From positions 1 to 64,000 of the forward strand of contig CANMJA010000025.1 in assembly GCA_947498055.1 (NCBI GenBank): a stretch of 64,000 nt of DNA, in the 5' to 3' direction. Of this stretch, positions 55,517-64,000 are shown one piece after another; within the stretch, counting starts at the first letter, position 1, and every line of letters starts with the position of its first letter. The notes below the pieces were generated by a model that was given only the letters and a program-made list of their open reading frames with translations, was not told the DNA's origin and made no database searches. A program made the position numbers and the translations under genes. This stretch comes from an uncultured Tenacibaculum sp. Lineage in GTDB: Bacteria > Bacteroidota > Bacteroidia > Flavobacteriales > Flavobacteriaceae.

Positions 55517-56902
55517 TTATTTTTGTATTTTATTTTCAAGGCGTTCTAAGCGCTTCACTAAAGAGTTAATAAGTTTGTTTTGCGACTTAATTTTTTCTTC
55601 CTGATCTATGGTATACAATGTTAATTCTTCTACCTTTTCTACTAGTTTTGTAGTCATCATATTAAGATCGAGACCAGAGGCTACGATTTCTTTTTCTGAA
55701 GGAATGTTAGGTAAGTGCTTATTTGTATCAATATAATCCGCAAGCTTATCAAGAGGCATTAAATCGTAATTCTTATCAAAAACATAATCTGGGAAGGTAC
55801 CAATGTTTAATACCACTTTGTTCGTTCTTAATCCGCCACTCACAGAAAGTAATGAAGTATCTGCTGTATCTGCTTTTAAATTTGTGTTTCCTATTGTTAC
55901 AGTACCATTTTTGCTAATCTTAAAAACTTCTTTAGATGAGTTATTATCTATAGAACTATAAAATACATGATTTTGTTGCGATTGATATCTTAGTATACCA
56001 CCATTAACTCCAAAGCCATAAAACTGATGATCATTATTATTATTAGCACCTTGATACAATACTAGTTTTCTGTTTCTTACCGCATTGCTAAATTGAAGGT
56101 CTCCATTAGGTGTACTAGTACCAATACCAACTTTACCTGCATTTGTTATGACCATTTTATCTGCATCTGCTATTCTAAAACCAATATGACCGCTTCCTGT
56201 ATCTTCTTTGTTAATAAGTGTATGACTTCCATTTTGGCTAGTTCGCAAAGCATATGTCTTTTTACCAGCCTTATCTCTATGCGCAAGTCCAGCCCAACTA
56301 CCACCAAATCCTACATCACCAAGAAAAGTGGTACTAATAAGTGCATTATGCCTTACATGTAAATTTTGTAATGGATCAGATATTCCGATACCTACTTTAC
56401 CATCTCCATTAATACGGAAATTTTCTCTGGAACTATCTTCATTTATTGCAGCATAGAAAACATGATGTGCATCAGATTGGTATCTTAGTGTGTAAGGATT
56501 AACTCCAAACCCATAAAATTTATGATTCTTATTGTTTTTATGAGTCCAAAGAACTATTTTTCTATTTATTGTGGTGTTTTGAAAGTGCAATTCTCCTTTA
56601 GGGTTTGTAATACCATGCAAACCAACATTACCATTACTTTTAAAGGTGAAAATTTCATTACCATCTTCCTTCCAGTCAGATCCTGTCGCAAAGTTTATCG
56701 AAAGTTTATTGGCAAAATTAGAAAGAGTAACTCCTTTATTTCCTGTTTGTAATCTAAGTTGTCCAAAATGATTGGATTTGTCTTTATTGACAACAAGAAT
56801 GTCATGTTTATCTCCCCAAGGACTTCCGGTAGATTGGGCAATAGCAGTGTAAGTACTTAGAATAAGTAAAGATGCTGTTACAATAAAATTTCTTTTTTTC
56901 AT
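55517..56902 (-). CDS. Secreted protein with phage tail-fibre-like repeats and C-terminal coiled coil
   Basis: The 461-residue protein has a signal peptide (MKKRNFIVTASLLILSTYTAIA). A repeated ~150-residue unit follows: KVGIG turns and HKFYGFGVNPYTLRYQSDAH near residues 125-145, and DHQFYGFGVNGGILRYQSQQ near 290-310. The C-terminal NIGTFPDYVFDKNYDLMPLD and LPNIPSEKEIVASGLDLNM region with a coiled coil (residues ~370-461) is the usual end of Bacteroidota fibre-like proteins related to intramolecular-chaperone domains. It is the first gene of the minus-strand surface unit. There is no sorting domain of T9SS type A. Confidence 0.75.
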   Translation of the reverse strand: MKKRNFIVTASLLILSTYTAIAQSTGSPWGDKHDILVVNKDKSNHFGQLRLQTGNKGVTLSNFANKLSINFATGSDWKEDGNEIFTFKSNGNVGLHGITNPKGELHFQNTTINRKIVLWTHKNNKNHKFYGFGVNPYTLRYQSDAHHVFYAAINEDSSRENFRINGDGKVGIGISDPLQNLHVRHNALISTTFLGDVGFGGSWAGLAHRDKAGKKTYALRTSQNGSHTLINKEDTGSGHIGFRIADADKMVITNAGKVGIGTSTPNGDLQFSNAVRNRKLVLYQGANNNNDHQFYGFGVNGGILRYQSQQNHVFYSSIDNNSSKEVFKISKNGTVTIGNTNLKADTADTSLLSVSGGLRTNKVVLNIGTFPDYVFDKNYDLMPLDKLADYIDTNKHLPNIPSEKEIVASGLDLNMMTTKLVEKVEELTLYTIDQEEKIKSQNKLINSLVKRLERLENKIQK

Positions 56903-57010
56903 GGTTTTAAATTTTAAAAGTTAGTAATTGTTTAATTTTGATAGAATTGTGGTTAGAAATACAATTCTGTTAAGTGTGTTTAGTTAAGTTATTATTTAAT
57001 TTTTGGCATA

Positions 57011-57034
57011 GGTTGAGCTTCTCAACCAGTTTTT
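57011..57034 (+). terminator. Small hairpin with T-rich tail
   Basis: GGTTGAG and CTCAACC form a 7-bp stem with a CTT loop, followed by AGTTTTTA. The T-rich side is on the plus strand. It is weaker than the downstream hairpin. Confidence 0.5.
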
Positions 57035-57076
57035 ATATTGGTATTGAGTATTTACTATTGAGAATGATAAGCCCTT

Positions 57077-57120
57077 CACCTAAAAATATTGTTCCTACAA
57101 TATTTTTAGGTGTCTTTTTT
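57077..57120 (+). terminator. Strong plus-oriented terminator with no upstream plus-strand gene
   Basis: CACCTAAAAATATTGT and ACAATATTTTTAGGTG form a perfect 16-bp stem with a TCCT loop, followed by TCTTTTTT. The minus-strand version has no T tail. The nearest upstream plus-strand gene ends at 46113, so the terminated transcript is unknown. Confidence 0.85.
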
Positions 57121-57512
57121 CTCGTTTCTAATGTTTATGTTAAATAAAAGGTAGAGGTACTGCTTAGGTATACGTAAGTTGTATACAGGTTTTCGAAAGC
57201 ATGCCATTAATTCCTATTATTAAAATAGAAAATGAAGGTGATACTGTAAATTGTTTATTTGTAATTTTTGTTCTTATATAAGTTTTAAATACGTTTTTTA
57301 CGCTTATATTTTTATATAAAGAAAATGATACAGAGGTTAGGTTAATAAGTTTCATAATTACTCGGGGGGTGTTTATTATAGTATTATTAGTATAGTATTA
57401 ATTTTAATACATGTGCAAATTTCTTTAATTTTATTGATTTTATGACTAAAATAGTGGTAGCAAAAAGTAGCAAACCACTAAAATCACTATTTTTGTAGCT
57501 ATATTTTAAACA

Positions 57513-59180
57513 ATGTATCAAATTAAAAAAATAATTTTCTGTTTATTATTTGTTATAAGTATTTGTGCTTACAACCAATCTGTACAACAGAAAAAAGATT
57601 CTTTAATTTTTTTATTGAAAGGTGAGGTTAACGATTCTTTATTTGTAACCTATCATATGCATTTAGGAATTTTAATGGATACTTCTGACCATATTGAAGC
57701 AGAAGCGTATTTAAAAAAAGCACTGTTCAAATTAAATTCAGATTATACCTTTTCAGATAAGTTTAAAATGATTGCTTGGGCATATGATTGTTTAGGTATT
57801 ATTGAACGAAGAAGAAATAATTATGATAAGGCTTTAGAGTTTTATTTAAAAGCATTAAAAGTAAAAGAAAAATCAAAAGATTCTTCTAAAATAGGAAGAT
57901 CGTATCATAATATTGCAATGCTTTTTGCTGCAAAACGTGATTATGACAAAGCTATTTCATATATGAAATTAGCACTTCCTCTACGAAAAAAAAATCGTGC
58001 GAGTTATGGTAGTTCTTTACGTAATTATGCTAGTTTTTATTATAAAATAAAAGAATATGATACCGCACTCTCCATATTAGATAGTGCTGCTTTCTTTTTA
58101 AAAGAAAACCCGATAAGTTTTGCAGATGTTCGTATAGTTTATGCACGAATTTATAGAAAAAAAAAGCAGTATAAAAAAGCATTATTAATTCATAAAAAGA
58201 ATCTTAAAACATATACCCAATTTGAAAAATTAGAACGAAAAGCTATAGCTTATAAAAATATAGCCACTTTATATAGAAAATTGAAAGAGTATAAGAATGC
58301 TTTTTTATATTTAGATAGTACTGAAAACATTGCTAAAAATTATAATAATAAAACAATTATCTATCAAAGCTATTTAGATAGATATCGAATTTATAAAGCA
58401 CAGAAAAACTATAAAAAAGCACTTGAAAATTATCGGGTTTATAAAAAATATCACGATTCGGTATTTAGGAATAGGCAGTCGGAAAAAATAGCAATATTAG
58501 AACTTGAATTTAAAAGAGATAAAAAGAAGGCTGTTGAAAAGCTAAATTATGAAGCCAATGAGAAATATTTAAAAGCGATAGCTGTTTCACAACGTTCTCA
58601 AAAAAAATTGTATGCAATATTATTTTTTATTGCTTGTTTGGCATTTTTAACATTGTTTTTTCTGTTTAGATATAAACAGAAAATAAATAAAGAATTAACT
58701 AAAAAACAAGATTTAGAAACGAAGTTATTAAATGAACAAACAATATTCTTGCAATATAAAATCAATCAATTATTAGCAAATGATAAAATGCAATCTGATT
58801 TTAAAGAGAGATTTATTCAACAAATAAAAAGCTTAAAGAAACAAGAAAATAGTGAAAGTTTATTAAAGCAATATAATTCGATGCTTATTGAAATAGAAAA
58901 TCAACTAAAAACAGAAACAAGATTAAATACTACTAATAAGAACACGAAAGAATCTAAAGTTCTTGATTTTGAATTAAAATTAGCAAAAAAGTTCATAAAC
59001 TTAACAAAATCTGAGCGTGAAATATGCCATTTAATTTATTTGAATTTAAGTTTAAAAGAGATTATGAATGTTAGAGGCGTAACATTACCTTCTATAAAAT
59101 CGGCTCGTTACAGGATTAGGAAAAAGTTAGAAGTACCTAAAGGGGTAGAGTTAGAGTTGTTTATTCAAGAATTATTTTAA
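57513..59180 (+). CDS. TPR / transmembrane / LuxR-type helix-turn-helix regulator
   Basis: The 555-residue protein has a signal peptide (MYQIKKIIFCLLFVISICAY), TPR units over residues ~45-320, a transmembrane helix near 366-386 (LYAILFFIACLAFLTLFFLF), a coiled coil and a C-terminal LuxR/GerE-like DNA-binding end (about 490-550: LTKSEREICHLIYLNLSLKE and LPSIKSARYRIRKKLEVPKG). It is transcribed divergently from the surface-protein unit and convergently with the small-protein/BspA unit, and may control either. This is a common Bacteroidota arrangement but the targets are not known. Confidence 0.85.
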   Translation: MYQIKKIIFCLLFVISICAYNQSVQQKKDSLIFLLKGEVNDSLFVTYHMHLGILMDTSDHIEAEAYLKKALFKLNSDYTFSDKFKMIAWAYDCLGIIERRRNNYDKALEFYLKALKVKEKSKDSSKIGRSYHNIAMLFAAKRDYDKAISYMKLALPLRKKNRASYGSSLRNYASFYYKIKEYDTALSILDSAAFFLKENPISFADVRIVYARIYRKKKQYKKALLIHKKNLKTYTQFEKLERKAIAYKNIATLYRKLKEYKNAFLYLDSTENIAKNYNNKTIIYQSYLDRYRIYKAQKNYKKALENYRVYKKYHDSVFRNRQSEKIAILELEFKRDKKKAVEKLNYEANEKYLKAIAVSQRSQKKLYAILFFIACLAFLTLFFLFRYKQKINKELTKKQDLETKLLNEQTIFLQYKINQLLANDKMQSDFKERFIQQIKSLKKQENSESLLKQYNSMLIEIENQLKTETRLNTTNKNTKESKVLDFELKLAKKFINLTKSEREICHLIYLNLSLKEIMNVRGVTLPSIKSARYRIRKKLEVPKGVELELFIQELF

Positions 59181-59183
59181 AAA

Positions 59184-59208
59184 AAAGACAGCCATTATAG
59201 CTGTCTTT
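59184..59208. terminator. Bidirectional terminator between regulator and small protein
   Basis: AAAGACAGC and GCTGTCTTT form a 9-bp stem with a 7-base loop. The minus-strand version is followed by a T run and would end the BspA-unit transcript. The plus-strand version is weak. Confidence 0.8.
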
Positions 59209-59224
59209 GTAGTTGTTGATTTTT

Positions 59225-59401
59225 TTAGAATCCATCTCCTGGGGGTTCTGGGCTTGCAGCTTGTGCTTTTTTGGGACTCAAAATTAAGTAGGTTCCCAAA
59301 GCAGTTAGTGCTGTGTATTTACTGTAGTTTCCTATTTTTTGAAGTGCTTCTTTTCGGTTAAGAAACGTTTTTGTGTTATCTGTAGTGTTATTTTGTTTCA
59401 T
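59225..59401 (-). CDS. 58-residue small protein with a hydrophobic segment and C-terminal PGDGF
   Basis: The ORF reads MKQNNTTDNTKTFLNRKEAL, then QKIGNYSKYTALTALGTYLI and ends SPKKAQAASPEPPGDGF. The middle is a predicted hydrophobic helix after an N-terminal basic region with NRKEAL, so it could be an exported or membrane-inserted peptide. From memory, short proteins of the same shape (..NRREAL..GTYLIL.P..A.A) occur next to surface genes in flavobacteria. It lies between the regulator and the BspA-type gene on the same strand as the latter. Confidence 0.65.
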   Translation of the reverse strand: MKQNNTTDNTKTFLNRKEALQKIGNYSKYTALTALGTYLILSPKKAQAASPEPPGDGF

Positions 59402-59495
59402 TGGTGTTTTATTAAACTTGAAGCTAGGACTAGAAGTGTAAAGCGAAGCAAAGATGTATTCTTTTCGCTTTTAACTTCTAGTTTCTTGCTTAAAA

Positions 59496-62400
59496 TTATT
59501 TTTTAAATAATAGCTTTTTAGAAATCATTCCCTTATCTGTTTTTAAACGAACAATGTAAATACCTACTTCTAAAAGTTGCGGTTGAATAATGATTTCATT
59601 CTTAGTAACAAATGATTTTGAGTATACTTCATTTCCTAACACAGAAACTATTTGAACATGTGCCTTATTTACTGATGTAATACCTGTAATTGTTACTTCT
59701 TGTTTATCTGATTTATAGATATTAATGGTATTACTAGTTAATACATCATCGTTTGTAGATAGGGTAGAAGCTTTGGTGTGTACATAGAATCGTCCAATAC
59801 CAGATAATGCTGTTTTAGTTTTAAAGCTATAGGTAGTAGTATCTTCATTTAATAGTACAAACTTACCGGTTTCTTTATCTTCTAAATACACTGTAGTATC
59901 TGATGGTAAAAATTTAGATTTTACAGCTATTTCTATCGTTTTGTTAGCTTCCGATTTTATTCCTATTGGTATTATTGTTTCCTTTAATGCTGAATTAGGG
60001 AGTGATTGTAATGTAAAGTCTTTTCCTTCTGAATTTTCTACTAAATGTGTAAAAATATCAAAGGATGCTCCACCAAAGTTTCCTACATCATATCCAGGAT
60101 CTAAGCCTTTAGTTGCATTGGATACATATTTGATATCGGTACTTATTGTTAGATCTTCTTGACTAGCTACTATTTGAATACTAGGTTTGTTAATTCCTCT
60201 TGAAAAAATTTGTACTTCAGATGCATTAGATAAACGTTGTTCTTCTTTAAAATCGATTGAAGAAACGCCTGTTTTTGTTTTTATAAAGAATCCTTGTGCT
60301 ACAGTTAGTGAGGTAGGAGAGTCTACTAATGTTTTTGGAACATATTTATTTTGCGTAGTGTTCCAAACATATACCGCTACATAAGCAGGATCGAATTTAT
60401 CTAGGTTTTCTTGAATAAAGTTATCGTTACCATTATTATTAATAGGTAAAAAGGCAGTGTATGGATTTCCGACAGCGTTCCATTGATCTCCATTTACATG
60501 TACTGTTGAATTAGTAGTAGTTAGATTTCCTGTAAATGTTACACTGCCATTTGTTGTTCTTGAAATGATATATCCTTTGCCTTGTTCAAAAGTTAAAGCG
60601 TTCGTTTGAATATCATCTGCAGTGTAATACGTCCATTTTGTACCTGCTGCTTTGGTATCATCATAATAAGCCACAGCATAACGATGTGGTGTTACACTCG
60701 TGTTTACTCGGATGTTATTCTCTGGAGCTTCTATAAATTCCTTAATACTTTGTCCTAATACTGGTGCAGTAATTATACTCCATTTATTAGCTACTAATCC
60801 TGTACGTTCATAGGTTACCATACCATTTGATGTTCCTTTTACTATTAATGTTCCACTAGTATTCACTGAGGAACCTATGGTAATAGTTTCGTTTGCTTGT
60901 AAATTACCATTTACTATTACAGCTCCGTTACCTGAAATATCAAAGGAAGCTAAGTTTTCAATGGTCAAATCGTTCATTTCTGCTACTACTCCTGAATCAA
61001 TAATTGGCTGATTGGTTACATTTTGAATAACCACATCGTTTGTAGTTTCTGGTACTATAGTATCAGACCAGTTTGTTGTTTCTGTCCAAGATGTATTTGT
61101 ATTACCTGACCATATTACTGTATTTCCACAATCCTTTCCTCCATCTGCAATTATCCAATTATATGGAGTACTTGTTAAGATTGTTTTCTCTGCTTCACTC
61201 ATACAGAATTTACTTAAACCTGCTTCTAGGGTAATATTTATAGGAATTTTAGTTTCATCAGCATCTAGTGTTGCCCAACCTTTTAATAACTTATCATAGT
61301 TTTCTGTAGAAAGTTGAACATTTTCAAACATTAGCTCCATTTTTCTAACATTGCTAATATCCCAATCTCCTATATCTTGATTAAAAGATGTACTACTAAA
61401 AAACATTTGAGACATATCCCTAACTCTACTTGTACTCCAATTGTTTAAAGGTTTATTAAAGCTAACAGCATTGCTAAACATTTCCTTCATGGTCACTACT
61501 TTACTCACATCCCAATTATTTAGGTTTTGATTAAAGTCTCTTGCACTACTGAACATACCTTCCATAAAAATATTTCCAGTAACAAATTCACCAACATTCC
61601 ATCCGCTGATATCTTGATTGAAATGATGAGCCCCAGAAAACATGTCTAAGAAATTCGTTACTTTTCCTACATTCCAATTGGTGATATTTCCGTTAAAATT
61701 TTCAGCAGAGAAAAACACACGTGACATGAACACAATTGTAGAAACATCCCATCCAGAAAAATCAGGTGCTTGTATACTTGTACACCCTTCAAACATGCCT
61801 GAAATAGTCGCCATTCTTGATAAGTCCGGAGCATCTGTAGCTAATATCCGTAAATTTTCACACCCAAAAAAAGCACTGCTCATATTGCTCCAAGAAATAT
61901 TTCCCCATTGATTTACAGCCAATAGATTATTTTTACTTCCTCCATCTCTAAAAAAGATCCTAGGAAATGCCCCAACAATTCTAACGGTGTAGGTACCCGA
62001 ACTAACATAGGTATGTACAGCGTCTACTTTTACCCCTTCTTCAATGGTACCATCTCCCCAATCTATATTATAGTGGTAACCTACTCGGGTAGTAGGGATC
62101 GTTATGGTTTGGTTATCAGAAGTAGTTTCCCAAGTGGTAATAAATCCATCTGCAAAATCACAATTTAATGCACCGCTATCTCTTATTGCCCAATTATAAG
62201 GTGCATTAATTAATGTATTTCTTGCTGCTTCTGCGCTACAATAATATAATGTTATGGCATCTAATTGTATATTTTGAGGTATTTGAGTTTCTCCACTTTC
62301 CAAGGTAGACCAACCTTCTAAGGTAGCGTCATAATTAGACATTGATAGATTGGATTCTTCTAACATGTCAATCATGTTGGTAACACTACTAATATCCCAA

Positions 62401-64000
62401 TTTCCTAAACTTTGATTAAATCGTAAAGCTCTTTCAAACATAGCATTCATGTTTTCTACATTAGACACATCCCAATTTTCTACAGTTTGATTGAAATGGA
62501 AAGCTCTTCTAAACATTCGAGTCATGTTTATTACCTTACTAACATCCCAAATATCTAATGGTTGATTAAACTGCTCAGCACTGCTAAACATATTACTCAT
62601 ATCTATGGTACCTGTTACAAGTTCACCAATATTCCACCCGCTGATATTCTGATTAAAAAGATAAGCTCCATCAAACATATTAGAGAAACTTGTTACTTTT
62701 CCTACATTCCATGTTGAAATATTTCCATTAAATCTTGATTCACTAAATAGCGAAGTCATATTGGTAATAGTACTCGTATTCCAACCAGATAGGTCTTGAG
62801 TAGTCATTCCTTTACATAAAGAAAACATCCTTTCTAAACTAGTTACATTCGATAAATCTGGAGTATCGGTAGCATTCACCACTAAATTAGTACAGCCATA
62901 AAAAGCACCTGTCATGTCTGTCCATGAAATAGCTCCCCACTGCTCTATGCTTAAAATACTAGTTTTGTTACCAACATTATTAAAATAGATCCTTGGAAAA
63001 TCTCCTATGATTCTTACGGTATATGTTCCTAAAGTAGTATACTCATGAGTAGCATTTCCTGTAAATCCAGTTTCAATGGTACCATCTCCCCAATCTACAA
63101 CATAACTGTATCCATCACCTGTTGTAGGTATGGTAATAGTTTTATTTGAAGCGGTAGTTTTCCAAGTAGTAACAAAGTAATCAGTTGCAATACATCCTAA
63201 GCCTCCATCTGTAATCGACCAGTTGAAAGGTGCGTTGGTCAAGGTATTTTTGGCACTAATACTTGAACAATAAGTACTAGCCCCTGCATTAAATGTAATG
63301 TTTGAAGGGATATCGTCAATATTGTCATTATCAACACTACTTAAATCTGTAGCCCAACCAATTAAGGTAGCATCATAATTTTCTTGAGAAAGTGATGCTT
63401 TAGCAAACATATTACTCATGTTTGTAACCTTACCAATGTTCCATTTTCCAATAGGTTGATTAAAAGCTTTTGTATCAGCAAACATCCCTTCCATATTAAC
63501 ATTATCATCGTTATTAATTGTCCAGTTAGAAATATCTTGATTAAATGTAGAAGTATTGGAAAACATATTTAAAAAAGTGAAGACATTACTAACGTCCCAA
63601 TTATCAATCATTCCATTGAAAACAGTAGCTCCAGCAAACATGAACCCCATTTCATCAACATTACTTGTGTTCCAATTATTAAGGTTTGTAGCATTGAAAT
63701 TACTACAATCGTTGAACATTCTAGTCATTCTCCGTACTTGATTTAAGTCGGGTGCATCAGTAGCTTTATATGTTAACTGACTACATCCCATAAAAGCATT
63801 TTCAAACGACTTCCAAATAATACTTCCCCATTGATCTATACTTAGAATTTTATTTTTGTCACCTGTATTGTCAAAGTAAATTCTTGGGAAATCACCTATG
63901 ATTCTTACGGTATATGTTCCTAAAGTAGTATACTCATGAGTAGCATTTCCTGTAAATTCAGTTTCAATAGTACCATCTCCCCAATCTACAGCATAACTGT
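59496..64000 (-). CDS. Modular BspA/DUF285 leucine-rich surface protein with T9SS sorting domain, 5' end beyond the window
   Basis: The frame is open to the right edge, so at least 1,500 residues are visible and the N-terminus is missing. There are three copies of a ~300-340-residue module: a PKD-like WGDGTIE strand region with YTVRI.G.FPRI.F, then DUF285/BspA repeats of the F...M..MF..A..FNQ.I..WDVSNV type, and an NAP(F/Y)NW end. After the last module comes a beta-rich region (WSGNTNTSWTETTNWSDTIV), and the C-terminus (about the last 80 residues) is a T9SS sorting domain ending MISKKLLFKK. BspA-type repeats mediate adhesion, which is established for some members. Neighbouring modules are very similar at DNA level (63010 and 63901 match over 90 bases with two differences). 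Confidence 0.9.
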   Translation of the reverse strand, partial: SYAVDWGDGTIETEFTGNATHEYTTLGTYTVRIIGDFPRIYFDNTGDKNKILSIDQWGSIIWKSFENAFMGCSQLTYKATDAPDLNQVRRMTRMFNDCSNFNATNLNNWNTSNVDEMGFMFAGATVFNGMIDNWDVSNVFTFLNMFSNTSTFNQDISNWTINNDDNVNMEGMFADTKAFNQPIGKWNIGKVTNMSNMFAKASLSQENYDATLIGWATDLSSVDNDNIDDIPSNITFNAGASTYCSSISAKNTLTNAPFNWSITDGGLGCIATDYFVTTWKTTASNKTITIPTTGDGYSYVVDWGDGTIETGFTGNATHEYTTLGTYTVRIIGDFPRIYFNNVGNKTSILSIEQWGAISWTDMTGAFYGCTNLVVNATDTPDLSNVTSLERMFSLCKGMTTQDLSGWNTSTITNMTSLFSESRFNGNISTWNVGKVTSFSNMFDGAYLFNQNISGWNIGELVTGTIDMSNMFSSAEQFNQPLDIWDVSKVINMTRMFRRAFHFNQTVENWDVSNVENMNAMFERALRFNQSLGNWDISSVTNMIDMLEESNLSMSNYDATLEGWSTLESGETQIPQNIQLDAITLYYCSAEAARNTLINAPYNWAIRDSGALNCDFADGFITTWETTSDNQTITIPTTRVGYHYNIDWGDGTIEEGVKVDAVHTYVSSGTYTVRIVGAFPRIFFRDGGSKNNLLAVNQWGNISWSNMSSAFFGCENLRILATDAPDLSRMATISGMFEGCTSIQAPDFSGWDVSTIVFMSRVFFSAENFNGNITNWNVGKVTNFLDMFSGAHHFNQDISGWNVGEFVTGNIFMEGMFSSARDFNQNLNNWDVSKVVTMKEMFSNAVSFNKPLNNWSTSRVRDMSQMFFSSTSFNQDIGDWDISNVRKMELMFENVQLSTENYDKLLKGWATLDADETKIPINITLEAGLSKFCMSEAEKTILTSTPYNWIIADGGKDCGNTVIWSGNTNTSWTETTNWSDTIVPETTNDVVIQNVTNQPIIDSGVVAEMNDLTIENLASFDISGNGAVIVNGNLQANETITIGSSVNTSGTLIVKGTSNGMVTYERTGLVANKWSIITAPVLGQSIKEFIEAPENNIRVNTSVTPHRYAVAYYDDTKAAGTKWTYYTADDIQTNALTFEQGKGYIISRTTNGSVTFTGNLTTTNSTVHVNGDQWNAVGNPYTAFLPINNNGNDNFIQENLDKFDPAYVAVYVWNTTQNKYVPKTLVDSPTSLTVAQGFFIKTKTGVSSIDFKEEQRLSNASEVQIFSRGINKPSIQIVASQEDLTISTDIKYVSNATKGLDPGYDVGNFGGASFDIFTHLVENSEGKDFTLQSLPNSALKETIIPIGIKSEANKTIEIAVKSKFLPSDTTVYLEDKETGKFVLLNEDTTTYSFKTKTALSGIGRFYVHTKASTLSTNDDVLTSNTINIYKSDKQEVTITGITSVNKAHVQIVSVLGNEVYSKSFVTKNEIIIQPQLLEVGIYIVRLKTDKGMISKKLLFKK

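Larger units (their letters stand above)
56903..57512. other. Divergent regulatory interval between the fibre-like gene and the TPR/LuxR gene
   Basis: The interval contains two plus-oriented hairpins (see 57011 and 57077). Near the right end there are direct repeats AGTAGCAAA and a TATTTTTG box 18 bases before the ATG at 57513 that matches TAnnTTTG. An inverted pair AGTGGT/ACCACT spans the direct repeats. No coding frame is supported. Confidence 0.45.

Noticed and set aside
1..64000. CRISPR array
   Set aside because: No regularly spaced direct repeats with unique spacers occur. The island motif copies are irregularly spaced by kilobases.

Overview
The window looks like a chromosome segment from a marine-type flavobacterium (Bacteroidota, Flavobacteriaceae, plausibly Tenacibaculum-like). 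The base composition is very AT-rich and intergenic spaces are short. Two very large secreted proteins end in type IX secretion (T9SS) sorting domains. TPR proteins with a membrane segment carry AraC-type or LuxR-type DNA-binding ends, and the BspA/DUF285 and LamG surface proteins are typical of this family. The species assignment is inference.

Region 1 (1-25.3 kb) is an accessory island of small, mostly unrecognised genes. Several are recognisable relatives of polymorphic-toxin immunity proteins: two SUKH/SMI1-KNR4 genes plus one SUKH-like gene, an Imm26-like gene and a DUF6714 gene, but no toxin gene is visible. Genes in the left arm (about 0.3-16.6 kb) run on +, and genes in the right arm (about 17-25.3 kb) run on -. 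Four gene families have one intact and one broken or truncated copy. Three of these pairs sit in opposite arms and the fourth (DUF6714) lies wholly in the left arm. A paralogous pair of TPR/AraC regulators lies at the inner end of the left arm and the outer end of the right arm, in opposite orientation. At least five single-base indels break immunity-type genes here, and a quasi-palindromic motif (CAACTTATAATTTGGCAC-like) recurs six times between genes. I read this as an orphan-immunity (acquired interbacterial defence-like) island undergoing cassette gain and decay. A transposase fragment marks its left edge.

Region 2 (25.3-46.2 kb) is mostly core genome. It holds a lipid A-type acyltransferase, a rhomboid protease, tRNA-Gly(TCC), two GNAT acetyltransferases, an MBL-fold hydrolase, YqgE, UvrA, an ECF sigma factor with a conserved-looking small downstream ORF, endonuclease III, a Bcp peroxiredoxin and a PhoD-like phosphatase. 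Embedded in it is a run of minus-strand genes (29.0-37.9 kb) of unusual content: three glycosyltransferases, a lipoprotein, a small Cys-rich protein, LemA, two membrane proteins, a MORN-repeat protein and a vWA-type lipoprotein. Two copies of a ~115-bp intergenic repeat lie at about 35.0 and 44.6 kb.

Region 3 (46.2-64 kb) is a cell-surface region. It has a 2,897-residue LamG-repeat T9SS cargo with two small secreted neighbours (one with a phage-fibre-like C-terminus), a divergent TPR/LuxR sensor-regulator, a 58-residue small protein, and a BspA-type modular T9SS cargo that runs off the right edge. A strong plus-strand terminator with no upstream plus-strand gene lies between the 461-residue gene and the LuxR-type gene and may end a small RNA.
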